Positions 1 to 6,571 of a DNA stretch of 12,441 nt are shown here, piece by piece. A program made the translations under genes and the position numbers. Numbering within the stretch: position 1 is the stretch's first letter; each line of letters begins with the position of its first letter. Location of the stretch: contig JAFYQN010000116.1 of NCBI GenBank assembly GCA_017559885.1, forward strand, positions 1-12,441, read 5' to 3'. The notes under the pieces were generated by a model. That model worked only from the letters and a program-made list of their open reading frames with translations. It was not told the DNA's origin and searched no databases. The DNA comes from Clostridia bacterium (lineage in GTDB: Bacteria; Bacillota; Clostridia; Oscillospirales; Acutalibacteraceae).

Positions 1-160
1 AAATCGGAACACAAAGGAAAACCAACCCTATTCCGCAAAAATCAGGCAATGAAAACGCACGCAAAATTTTTTGACGATCCAAATATTCACTGTAAATTTC
101 TTTTTTAGATATTGGCTTTTTCACAATTGGTTTCGTTTGTTGCGTAAACTTTTCTTTCAT
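1..160 (-). CDS. Unknown membrane-associated protein, 3' end outside window (partial)
   Basis: This reading frame starts with ATG at 160-158 and runs open through 53 codons to the left edge, so the C-terminus is missing. The start is supported by a purine-rich ribosome binding site (AGGAAGG on the minus strand) 15 nt or less downstream of the preceding gene's stop. The N-terminal 35 residues are hydrophilic and rich in Lys and Gln. From about residue 36 the sequence turns hydrophobic (FCGIGLVFLCVPI), which suggests the start of a membrane segment. The gene probably shares a transcript with the membrane protein just upstream (176-712), since only 15 nt separate them. I do not recognise the family. 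That it is a real gene rests on the start, the RBS and the tight spacing; its function is unknown. Confidence 0.6.
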   Translation of the reverse strand, partial: MKEKFTQQTKPIVKKPISKKEIYSEYLDRQKILRAFSLPDFCGIGLVFLCVPI

Positions 161-175
161 AAAACCTTCCTTTTA

Positions 176-712
176 TTATAACTCTAACTCTTTCATTTCT
201 TCCACACCAATTTTGGCTTCAAGTACTGCGCGGTCCATTTTTTTGCTCATATGCTTAAACGCAATGCTCATACCACAAGTGATATAAGCAAGCGTTGTGC
301 CCCAACCGCTTGGAATTAAACAAAACGTGGTGATTGTATTTGAAGTACTATATGCTACATAAGCATCTATACCCTGTGTGTATGTAACAAGTTTACTATA
401 TAACGGTGATATTATTGCGTTTATCCCCGGCAACACCGTTACCAGGCAAATAAGAATTATAACTTCTACCCATATACCGCCCTTTTTGTTGCCACAGCAC
501 GCTATCAATAACGCTACGCAAACCAATCGCAAAAAACAAAGCAATAACTGCGGTACGGGAATTTGTGGAAAACAGCTTATTGTTTCTGCCGAACAACCTA
601 AAATGTTAGTCGCTATCGAACGTTGAAAAAGCAAACTTAAAAGAATAAGCAAAAAGGATCCACCTATCAACACAGTCGCAACTATCGCCATAATACGAAT
701 AAATTTTTGCAT
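176..712 (-). CDS. Hypothetical four-helix integral membrane protein
   Basis: A 178-residue protein of unknown function. It starts with ATG at 712-710, preceded by a good GGGGGA-type ribosome binding site. Hydrophobic segments lie at roughly residues 7-30, 54-72, 81-105 and 128-152, so it is probably a polytopic inner-membrane protein with about four helices. A charged C-terminal tail (KKMDRAVLEAKIGVEEMKE) could be a short cytoplasmic helix. Cysteines are frequent in and near the membrane segments, including a pair in ACC before the third helix. There is no signal peptide apart from the first helix and no motif I can assign. It is followed 15 nt later by a second unknown membrane-type gene, and a sigma-A-like promoter lies upstream at 748-776. 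The two genes look like a small operon. Confidence 0.7.
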   Translation of the reverse strand: MQKFIRIMAIVATVLIGGSFLLILLSLLFQRSIATNILGCSAETISCFPQIPVPQLLLCFLRLVCVALLIACCGNKKGGIWVEVIILICLVTVLPGINAIISPLYSKLVTYTQGIDAYVAYSTSNTITTFCLIPSGWGTTLAYITCGMSIAFKHMSKKMDRAVLEAKIGVEEMKELEL

Positions 713-747
713 ACTACGTCCCCCAACATTTAATATATTACATTATT

Positions 748-776
748 ATTCTAACACTTTTCTAAAATTTTTGCAA
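748..776 (-). promoter_or_regulatory. Sigma-A-like promoter for the unknown membrane-protein pair
   Basis: Read on the minus strand, a -35 element TTGCAA (771-776) is followed by a 17 bp spacer and a -10 element TAGAAT (748-753). The start codon of the 178-residue membrane protein lies about 35 nt further on. The spacing is ideal and five of six bases match the consensus in the -10. It was identified by eye only. Confidence 0.6.
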
Positions 777-875
777 TAACTATGCCTTTAAAACATAAAC
801 TTGTACTATGTAATTAATGAGGTAATTTTTTCATATTTTGGACTTAATATGTTTGTCGTGTTTTGTAGATTTTTG

Positions 876-904
876 TTTACACAAATTTATTGTTGTGATA
901 TAAT
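876..904 (+). promoter_or_regulatory. Extended -10 promoter for the YwaF-like gene
   Basis: TTTACA (876-881), a 17 bp spacer and a perfect TATAAT (899-904) preceded by TGA, which makes an extended -10 element. It points at the YwaF-like gene 45 nt downstream. The 237 bp region 713-949 carries this promoter and the divergent one at 748-776. I see no further gene or convincing hairpin in it. Confidence 0.7.
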
Positions 905-934
905 TACAAAAGCAATAAACTCAACTTAAACTTG

Positions 935-942
935 AAGGGTGG
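935..942 (+). promoter_or_regulatory. Ribosome binding site that fixes a GTG start
   Basis: AAGGGTGG lies 7 nt before a GTG at 950-952. It would be inside the coding region if the in-frame TTG at 932 were used, and no comparable purine tract precedes that TTG. The GTG is therefore the better start for the YwaF-like gene. Confidence 0.65.
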
Positions 943-949
943 CAAAAAC

Positions 950-1717
950 GTGAAAGAATTTTTTGCGTGGCTTTTTAGTCAAAACAATTCTTCGCTAAAA
1001 ATCGGTTTGTTCGATGGGTGGCATTTTCTTTATTTGTTTATTACTTTTGGCATGACCTTGGCGCTTTCTCTTATAGGACTAAAATTTCCAAAAAAGAGAA
1101 AAGTTTTTCAGTCGGCTATGGCATACCTAACCATTGGTTTGTATGTAATTGACTTTTTTATTATGCCGCTATCCGACAGTTACGACGGTATAAGCGCATA
1201 TAAACTTCCTTTTAACATTTGTACCATTATGGCTGTTTTGGTACCTTTTGTTCAGTTTAATCCAAGGTTTTCTAAAATTAAACAGGCGGTTGTTACGCTT
1301 TCTATTGCCTCAAGTATAATGTGGATGTGTTATCCCGGCACGGCGCTTGGCGGTCAACCCCCGTTTAGTTACATAATTTTTCAAACCTTTATGTATCACG
1401 CATTCCTGTTTTGTTGGGGCGTGCTAAACTTGGTGTATGGCGACGTGGTATACAATTTTCGTAAAATTTGGCAAGAACTTGTCGGAATTTTAATAATTCT
1501 TGTTTGGGCAGCATTTGGCAACGCGGTATACGATATGGGATACAACTGGTTCTTTATAGAAAAAAGTATATTCCCATTTTTGTCGGATGAAATTATGCCG
1601 TTTGCGGTGGTATTTTCGGTGTTTGGAACAAGTTTTTTAATATACTGCATTTACTTTGCCATAAAAGCGCTTTGCAAGAAAAAGTCACCTAAAGAACTGT
1701 GTAAAAGTTCTAAATAG
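950..1717 (+). CDS. YwaF/TIGR02206-like integral membrane protein
   Basis: A 255-residue polytopic membrane protein, counting from the GTG start chosen because of the ribosome binding site at 935-942. It has six or seven hydrophobic helices at roughly residues 25-44, 55-75, 88-106, 112-128, 138-160, 173-191 and 215-240, and a Lys-rich cytoplasmic tail. The overall length, the LPF-N-C motif before the third helix, the glycine- and proline-rich loop (YPGTALGGQPPFSY) and the following F...YH helix resemble the YwaF family (TIGR02206). Members of this family have no firmly established biochemical role, so none is assigned here. The gene is monocistronic, with its own extended -10 promoter and a strong terminator right after the TAG stop. 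The family call is moderate and was made by pattern only. Confidence 0.65.
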   Translation: MKEFFAWLFSQNNSSLKIGLFDGWHFLYLFITFGMTLALSLIGLKFPKKRKVFQSAMAYLTIGLYVIDFFIMPLSDSYDGISAYKLPFNICTIMAVLVPFVQFNPRFSKIKQAVVTLSIASSIMWMCYPGTALGGQPPFSYIIFQTFMYHAFLFCWGVLNLVYGDVVYNFRKIWQELVGILIILVWAAFGNAVYDMGYNWFFIEKSIFPFLSDEIMPFAVVFSVFGTSFLIYCIYFAIKALCKKKSPKELCKSSK

Positions 1718-1740
1718 GTTTAAATCTTATGTTTATAAAT

Positions 1741-1767
1741 AAAACCCGTCGAAAATCGACGGGTTTT
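1741..1767. terminator. Bidirectional intrinsic terminator between convergent genes
   Basis: A perfect inverted repeat: AAAACCCGTCGA, loop AAA, TCGACGGGTTTT, followed by further T residues to 1769. The core is GC-rich with flanking A and T tracts on opposite sides. It can therefore stop transcripts of the YwaF-like gene from the left and of the rubrerythrin gene from the right. The minus-strand U tract is shorter and interrupted, so termination may be stronger on the plus strand. Confidence 0.9.
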
Positions 1768-1795
1768 TTGAGTTTTAAATATATTAATAAAACAA

Positions 1796-2344
1796 TTAAT
1801 AGTTTTCTGCGTGGATTTCAAAGTATGCCTTCGGATGAGCGCATACAGGGCACATTTCGGGCGCTTTTGTACCCGTTACAATGTGACCGCAGTTACGGCA
1901 TTCCCAAACCTTAACTTCGCTTTTTTCAAAAACTTTTGCGGTTTCAACGTTGTTAAGGAGAGCGCGATAGCGTTCTTCGTGGTGCTTTTCAATAGCTGCT
2001 ACCATTCTAAATTTTGCTGCAAGTTCTTTAAAACCTTCTTTTTCAGCAGTTTCTGCAAAGCCTGCATACATATCGGTCCATTCGTAGTTTTCACCTTCTG
2101 CAGCCGAAAGTAGGTTTTCGGCGGTGTCGCCAAGACCGTTTAATTCTTTAAACCACATTTTTGCGTGTTCTTTTTCGTTGTCTGCAGTCTTTTGGAAAAG
2201 AGCGGCAATCTGCTCAAAACCCTCTTTTTTTGCCTTTGATGCAAAGTAGGTATATTTGTTGCGAGCTTCTGACTCTCCCGAAAATGCTGCCATCAAATTC
2301 TTTTCGGTTTGAGTGCCTGCATATTTGTTTGTTTTTACTGCCAT
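1796..2344 (-). CDS. rbr: Rubrerythrin
   Basis: A 182-residue classical rubrerythrin, a cytoplasmic non-haem di-iron peroxidase that reduces hydrogen peroxide in anaerobes using electrons passed through its rubredoxin domain. The N-terminal ferritin-like four-helix domain (about 10-130) has the expected iron ligands: Glu24 in GESEAR, Glu57 and His60 in NEKEH, Glu98 and Glu101 in FAETAEKEG, and Glu119 with His122. The C-terminal rubredoxin domain (about 145-180) has Cys149/Cys152 (CRNC) and Cys165/Cys168 (CPVC) for the FeS4 site. The start is the ATG at 2344-2342, because AAGGAGG lies 8 nt before it. A longer in-frame extension to 2407 would run across the promoter. The gene is monocistronic, divergent from pth, and ends at a shared terminator. 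Confidence 0.96.
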   Translation of the reverse strand: MAVKTNKYAGTQTEKNLMAAFSGESEARNKYTYFASKAKKEGFEQIAALFQKTADNEKEHAKMWFKELNGLGDTAENLLSAAEGENYEWTDMYAGFAETAEKEGFKELAAKFRMVAAIEKHHEERYRALLNNVETAKVFEKSEVKVWECRNCGHIVTGTKAPEMCPVCAHPKAYFEIHAENY

Positions 2345-2352
2345 AGAAAAAA

Positions 2353-2359
2353 CCTCCTT
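2353..2359 (-). promoter_or_regulatory. Strong Shine-Dalgarno sequence of the rubrerythrin gene
   Basis: Consensus AAGGAGG on the minus strand, 8 nt from the ATG at 2344-2342. It decides the start against an upstream in-frame ATG at 2407. Confidence 0.85.
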
Positions 2360-2374
2360 GTATTTATTAATATT

Positions 2375-2403
2375 AGTATACATTCTTTTTTTAAAATTAT
2401 CAA
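2375..2403 (-). promoter_or_regulatory. Sigma-A-like promoter of the rubrerythrin gene
   Basis: On the minus strand, TTGATA (2398-2403), a 17 bp spacer and TATACT (2375-2380). Both hexamers match the consensus at five of six positions. The expected transcript starts about 10 nt before the AAGGAGG site. The promoter lies back to back with the pth promoter region. Confidence 0.75.
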
Positions 2404-2412
2404 GCATAATTG

Positions 2413-2441
2413 TTGAATAAAATTTTATAATATGTTAATAT
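2413..2441 (+). promoter_or_regulatory. Candidate promoter for pth-mfd
   Basis: TTGAAT (2413-2418), a 17 bp spacer and TAATAT (2436-2441), with a TG dinucleotide making an extended -10. Transcription would start only about 10 nt before the pth ATG. A perfect TATAAT at 2426-2431 is an alternative -10 with a longer leader, but it has no good -35 at 17 bp. The region clearly must hold a promoter; which element is used is uncertain. Confidence 0.4.
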
Positions 2442-2458
2442 AACCTATGGTGATATAA

Positions 2459-3055
2459 ATGTTTTTTAAAAAAGATAAAGGCGGCACCTTTGACTACCTG
2501 ATTGCAGGTCTTGGTAACCCCGGTCGCGAATATGAAAACACTCGTCACAACGCGGGGTTTGAAGCGGCAGACCTTTTGGCAGATAAATTTAATATAAAAC
2601 TTTCTAAATCAAAGTATGACGCGCTTTACGGCGACGGCACAATCAAAAACGCTCGCGTTTTGCTTGTAAAACCGCAAACCTATATGAATCTTTCGGGTAC
2701 CGCGGTGCAAAAACTTTCGGCATTTTATAAAATACCGACAGATAAAATTATCATTATGCACGACGACGTATCTTTAGACGTAGGTAAAATACGCATCCGT
2801 CGTAAAGGAAGCGCAGGCGGACAAAAGGGGCTTGCCAACATTATTCAAATGCTTGGCACCGAAGAAATCGCGCGTATAAAAATAGGCGTTGGCGCAAAGC
2901 CACATCCCGATTACGATATGAAAGATTGGGTGCTTGGCAAGATACCGTCAGAGCAAAGAGCCGATTTTAATATCGCAATCGAAAATTCGGCAAAAGCTGT
3001 AGAAGAAATTATAGCGCGAGGCATTGACTCGGCTATGAATAAATACAGCAAATAA
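2459..3055 (+). CDS. pth: Peptidyl-tRNA hydrolase (Pth)
   Basis: A 198-residue Pth, the cytoplasmic esterase that splits peptidyl-tRNA dropped from stalled ribosomes so that tRNA can be reused. Family motifs are clear: GLGNPG (Asn20), NTRHNAGF with the catalytic His30, KPQTYMNLSG (Asn77), and HDDV with the Asp that activates the His (Asp102/Asp103). A GSAGG loop follows at 117-121. Where most family members have His-Asn in that loop (GGHNG), this protein has Gln122-Lys123. Compared with compact bacterial Pth proteins it has about 12 extra N-terminal residues (MFFKKDKGGTFD). No strong ribosome binding site precedes the ATG; the nearest candidate is GGTGAT. It lies 6 nt upstream of mfd, and the two are surely cotranscribed, an arrangement known from Firmicutes, where pth is also called spoVC. 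Confidence 0.96.
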   Translation: MFFKKDKGGTFDYLIAGLGNPGREYENTRHNAGFEAADLLADKFNIKLSKSKYDALYGDGTIKNARVLLVKPQTYMNLSGTAVQKLSAFYKIPTDKIIIMHDDVSLDVGKIRIRRKGSAGGQKGLANIIQMLGTEEIARIKIGVGAKPHPDYDMKDWVLGKIPSEQRADFNIAIENSAKAVEEIIARGIDSAMNKYSK

Positions 3056-3061
3056 CTTTAT

Positions 3062-6000
3062 ATGAAATGTTTATTTGATATACTAAAAAACGAGCCCGAT
3101 TACGCAAAAACGTTAAAATCGGTATGCACAAATTCCCTGCCGCTTGCGGCAAGCGGACTCTCGGGCGTGCATAAGGCGCTGCTTTCGGCGGCGCTTTTAG
3201 AGCACACGGGTAAAAGGTCGGTTATTATAACCCACGATGAAGCGTCAGCAAACATCATTAAAAACGACCTTGATTCGCTTGGTGTTAATACGCTTCTTTT
3301 TACCTCGCGAGATTATAACCTGCAGCGTATGACGGGCTACTCAAAAGAATATGAACACAAACGTGTTGACACCCTATCAAGAGTTATTGATGGGGCTTTT
3401 AGCGCGCTTGTTGTTCCCGTAGATGCCGCTATTCAGTATACCCTACCACCAAAGATTTTAGCGGAAAACATAATAACAATAACCAATGCCGACGTGCTTA
3501 ACGTTTCGCAGTTTTGCGCCTCGCTTGTAAACGCAGGTTACGTGCGCAGTGATTTGTGCGAGGGTGTCGGTCAGTTTGCAGTTCGCGGCGGAATTATAGA
3601 CGTTTTTGCCGTAGGTAACGACTACCCTGTTCGAATTGAACTTTGGGGCGACGAGGTCGACTCGCTTTCGTTTTTTGATATAACCACCCAACGTCGCGGC
3701 GAAAGCATTGACAGTATAAAAATCTATCCTGCAAACGAACTGCCGTTTAATACAAATACTCTTGCGGAAAAATTAGAAAACTATATTTCCCAAAACAAAA
3801 AACTGCTTGATAACGCTCGCCGTTTTATCGAGCAGGATATTCACGCTTTGCAAACGGGACTTTCGGTAAGCCCTGATTTATATATTCCGTTTTTGTATGA
3901 CAAACCTGCTACAATTTTTGACTATCTTAACGACTGTATTACAATTGTTTGCGAATCGGGTAATATAAACGAACGACTAAAAAGCATTTTCACAATAGAA
4001 AAAGAGGATATTTCTGCCGCGCTTGAAAGCGGTACGCTTTGTCCTAAATCGGCAAAATTGCGCCTTAATAACGCGGAACTTTATTCCCATTTTGAAAACG
4101 CGCTTTATTTTGAAAATTTTCCTCGCGCGTCATACGAAACACCACTTAAAGAGCTTGTTACCTTTAGCTTTAAGCGCTCGTCCGCTTGGGGCGGCGATAT
4201 AAACGTGTTATGCGAGGACCTTGCCTACACAACACACATAAAAGGTGTTGCGGTAATTTTGGCAGGCGAGCAAAAAACCGCGCGCGTTCTAACAGCCGAA
4301 CTTTGCGACAGAGGCATTAATGCCACCTATCTTGAAAATCCTGACAAGTTACCCCAAAGCGGTGTATTTGTACTATCGGGCGGACTTTCAAGCGGATTCG
4401 AAATACCGATGTGCAAACTATGTGTTATAACCCACCGTCACATAGCGGCCGAAGGCAAACTTATTCGCCGCAGGCCCAAAGACGGCAAACAAATAAACTC
4501 GCTTGACGAACTCTCCCGCGGCGATTACGTTGTTCACGCATCTCACGGTATCGGTATTTTTGACGGTATTAACCGTATTACCAACGCAGGTGTTACAAAA
4601 GATTATATAAAAATTAAGTATGCCGGCAGCGATATACTTTACGTGCCCGTAACCCAACTTGATTTGGTTTCTAAATACATTGGCGCCGCCGAAGATAGCG
4701 GCATAAAACTTAACAAACTCGGCGGTAGCGAGTGGCAACGCACCCGTGCGCGAGTAAAAAAAGCCGTTAAAGATATGGCAAAGCAACTTACCGCGCTTTA
4801 CGCAAAACGTATGGCGACCGAGGGCTATGCCTTTTCGGAGGACACCGATTTACAAAGCGGTTTTGAGGCGCGTTTTGAATATGAAGAAACTGCCGACCAA
4901 CTTAGATGCATTGATGAAATAAAACGCGATATGCAACGCGCTGTACCAATGGACCGTTTGCTTTGCGGTGACGTTGGTTTTGGCAAAACCGAAGTGGCTC
5001 TTCGCGCCGCATTTAAATGCGTAAGCGAGGGCAAACAATGCGCTCTACTTGTGCCCACCACAATTTTGGCAGGGCAACACTATAACACCGTGTTGCGTCG
5101 ATTTGGCGATTTGCCACTTGAAGTACGATTGCTTAACCGTTTTGTTTCTAAAAAAGAGCAAGAAAAAACCATTGCAGGTCTAAAATCAGGTCGTGTTGAT
5201 ATGGTTATAGGTACCCACCGACTAATATCAAAGGACGTTACCTTTAAAAACATCGGTCTTGTAATAATAGATGAAGAACAACGCTTTGGCGTGGCGCAAA
5301 AAGAACGGTTAAAAGAACTTTATCCTTTTGTGGATATACTTACCCTTTCGGCAACGCCTATACCTCGCACGCTTAATATGGCGATGTCGGGACTTCGCGA
5401 TATGTCTTCTATCGACGAAGCGCCAAGCGACCGACATCCTGTGCAGACCTACGTTTTAGAACAAAACGACGGTGTTCTTGTTGACGCAATAAACCGCGAA
5501 CTTCGTCGCGGAGGTCAGGTGTATTATTTACACAATCGTGTCGAAAGCATTGTTTCGCGCGCCGCAAAGTTAAAGCAATTACTTCCCCACGCGCGCATTG
5601 GCATAGCGCACGGAAAACTAAGCGAGGACGAACTTAGCGATATTTGGCAAAAACTATTAGAACACGAAATTGACCTGCTTGTTTGCACCACGATAATCGA
5701 AACGGGTGTCGACGTGCCAAACACTAACACCCTTATAATTGAAGATGCTGACCGAATGGGACTGTCTGGGCTACATCAGTTGCGAGGTCGTGTCGGTCGT
5801 TCTCCACGAAGAGCGTACGCGTATTTTTGTTACCGTCGCGGTAAAGAATTAAGCGAAGTAGCAACAAAGCGCCTTGAAGCAATACGTCAATTTACCGAAT
5901 TTGGTTCGGGCTTTAAAATCGCAATGCGTGACCTCGAAATTCGTGGCGCCGGCAGTATTTTGGGCGGCGAACAACACGGAAATATGGAAGCGGTCGGTTA

Positions 6001-6490
6001 CGATATGTATCTTAAACTGCTTGCCGATGCCGTAAACGAAGAAAAGGGCATAGAATCGCACGAAGACCTTAGTTGTACTATCGACCTTAACATTTCGGCG
6101 CATATACCCGAGCGATATATCGAATCGCTCCCTGCCCGACTTGGAATTTACCGTCGCATTGCCGACATACAAAATGACGATGACGCCCACGACATTATCG
6201 ACGAATTATGCGACCGCTTTGGCGAGCCGCCGCGCGCGGTTATGGGTCTTATCGAAATATCCCTCTTGCGCAGTCGCGCTTCACGAGCCGGTATTACCGA
6301 AATTGTCGGCACGCCAAACACTGCCGTTTTGCGCACGGTAAAACTTGACGAGGCGGTTGCCTCAAAACTTGCCGATGAGTTTAAATCGGCATTCACGTTA
6401 TCAACAACGGGTGAACCTGCGTACGTAATACGTCTTGTGAACGGACTTAAAGTGTCGGACGTGGTTTCACGGCTTTCAAAAATTTTGTAA
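3062..6490 (+). CDS. mfd: Transcription-repair coupling factor Mfd
   Basis: A 1142-residue protein, full length for Mfd. It binds RNA polymerase stalled at DNA lesions, pushes it off with an ATP-driven double-stranded DNA translocase, and recruits UvrA. The N-terminal third is UvrB-like, with the typical FAVRGGIIDVF stretch near residues 173-183. The RNA-polymerase-interaction domain starts at about 484 (LSRGDYVVHASHGIGIF). The translocase motor carries Walker A GDVGFGKTE (636-644), the DEEQ box (737-740), LSATPIPRT, TTIIETGVDVP (876-886) and QLRGRVGR (906-913). The C-terminal TRCF domain (about 1000-1142) masks UvrA binding at rest. The start ATG follows the pth stop by 6 nt and has no visible Shine-Dalgarno sequence, so translation probably depends on coupling to pth. 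No hairpin terminator follows the gene. Confidence 0.98.
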   Translation: MKCLFDILKNEPDYAKTLKSVCTNSLPLAASGLSGVHKALLSAALLEHTGKRSVIITHDEASANIIKNDLDSLGVNTLLFTSRDYNLQRMTGYSKEYEHKRVDTLSRVIDGAFSALVVPVDAAIQYTLPPKILAENIITITNADVLNVSQFCASLVNAGYVRSDLCEGVGQFAVRGGIIDVFAVGNDYPVRIELWGDEVDSLSFFDITTQRRGESIDSIKIYPANELPFNTNTLAEKLENYISQNKKLLDNARRFIEQDIHALQTGLSVSPDLYIPFLYDKPATIFDYLNDCITIVCESGNINERLKSIFTIEKEDISAALESGTLCPKSAKLRLNNAELYSHFENALYFENFPRASYETPLKELVTFSFKRSSAWGGDINVLCEDLAYTTHIKGVAVILAGEQKTARVLTAELCDRGINATYLENPDKLPQSGVFVLSGGLSSGFEIPMCKLCVITHRHIAAEGKLIRRRPKDGKQINSLDELSRGDYVVHASHGIGIFDGINRITNAGVTKDYIKIKYAGSDILYVPVTQLDLVSKYIGAAEDSGIKLNKLGGSEWQRTRARVKKAVKDMAKQLTALYAKRMATEGYAFSEDTDLQSGFEARFEYEETADQLRCIDEIKRDMQRAVPMDRLLCGDVGFGKTEVALRAAFKCVSEGKQCALLVPTTILAGQHYNTVLRRFGDLPLEVRLLNRFVSKKEQEKTIAGLKSGRVDMVIGTHRLISKDVTFKNIGLVIIDEEQRFGVAQKERLKELYPFVDILTLSATPIPRTLNMAMSGLRDMSSIDEAPSDRHPVQTYVLEQNDGVLVDAINRELRRGGQVYYLHNRVESIVSRAAKLKQLLPHARIGIAHGKLSEDELSDIWQKLLEHEIDLLVCTTIIETGVDVPNTNTLIIEDADRMGLSGLHQLRGRVGRSPRRAYAYFCYRRGKELSEVATKRLEAIRQFTEFGSGFKIAMRDLEIRGAGSILGGEQHGNMEAVGYDMYLKLLADAVNEEKGIESHEDLSCTIDLNISAHIPERYIESLPARLGIYRRIADIQNDDDAHDIIDELCDRFGEPPRAVMGLIEISLLRSRASRAGITEIVGTPNTAVLRTVKLDEAVASKLADEFKSAFTLSTTGEPAYVIRLVNGLKVSDVVSRLSKIL

Positions 6491-6509
6491 AAAGGTTTAC
6501 ATTTTCGTA

Positions 6510-6538
6510 TAGACTTTTTTTGCATTATAGTATATAAT
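6510..6538 (+). promoter_or_regulatory. Promoter for the foldase-like lipoprotein
   Basis: TAGACT (6510-6515, four of six matches to the -35 consensus), a 17 bp spacer and a perfect TATAAT (6533-6538). It gives a leader of about 27 nt with AAGGAG in it. Because no terminator separates it from mfd, the lipoprotein may be transcribed both from here and by read-through. Confidence 0.5.
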
Positions 6539-6556
6539 TACTATTATATGAAAATT

Positions 6557-6562
6557 AAGGAG
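6557..6562 (+). promoter_or_regulatory. Shine-Dalgarno sequence that fixes the lipoprotein start
   Basis: AAGGAG, 9 nt before the ATG at 6572. An in-frame ATG at 6548 lies upstream of it and has no ribosome binding site. Starting at 6572 also gives a normal lipoprotein signal peptide (MKIFKKSF...). Confidence 0.8.
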
Positions 6563-6571
6563 AAAATTAAT

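Noticed and set aside
932..949. TTG at 932 as the start of the YwaF-like gene.
   Set aside because: The good ribosome binding site at 935-942 would then be inside the gene; GTG at 950 is correctly spaced from it.
2345..2407. A 21-residue N-terminal extension of rubrerythrin from an upstream ATG.
   Set aside because: The extension covers the likely promoter and the consensus Shine-Dalgarno sequence, and family members start close to MAVKTNKYAG.
4418..4786. A 122-codon open frame on the minus strand inside mfd, and several similar ones along mfd.
   Set aside because: They are antisense to conserved Mfd motifs and carry no protein motif of their own.
6489..6520. A possible terminator after mfd (A tract, then G, later C and T tract).
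   Set aside because: Only a weak A-U pairing across a long loop with one G-C pair; it is too unstable for an intrinsic terminator and overlaps the next promoter.
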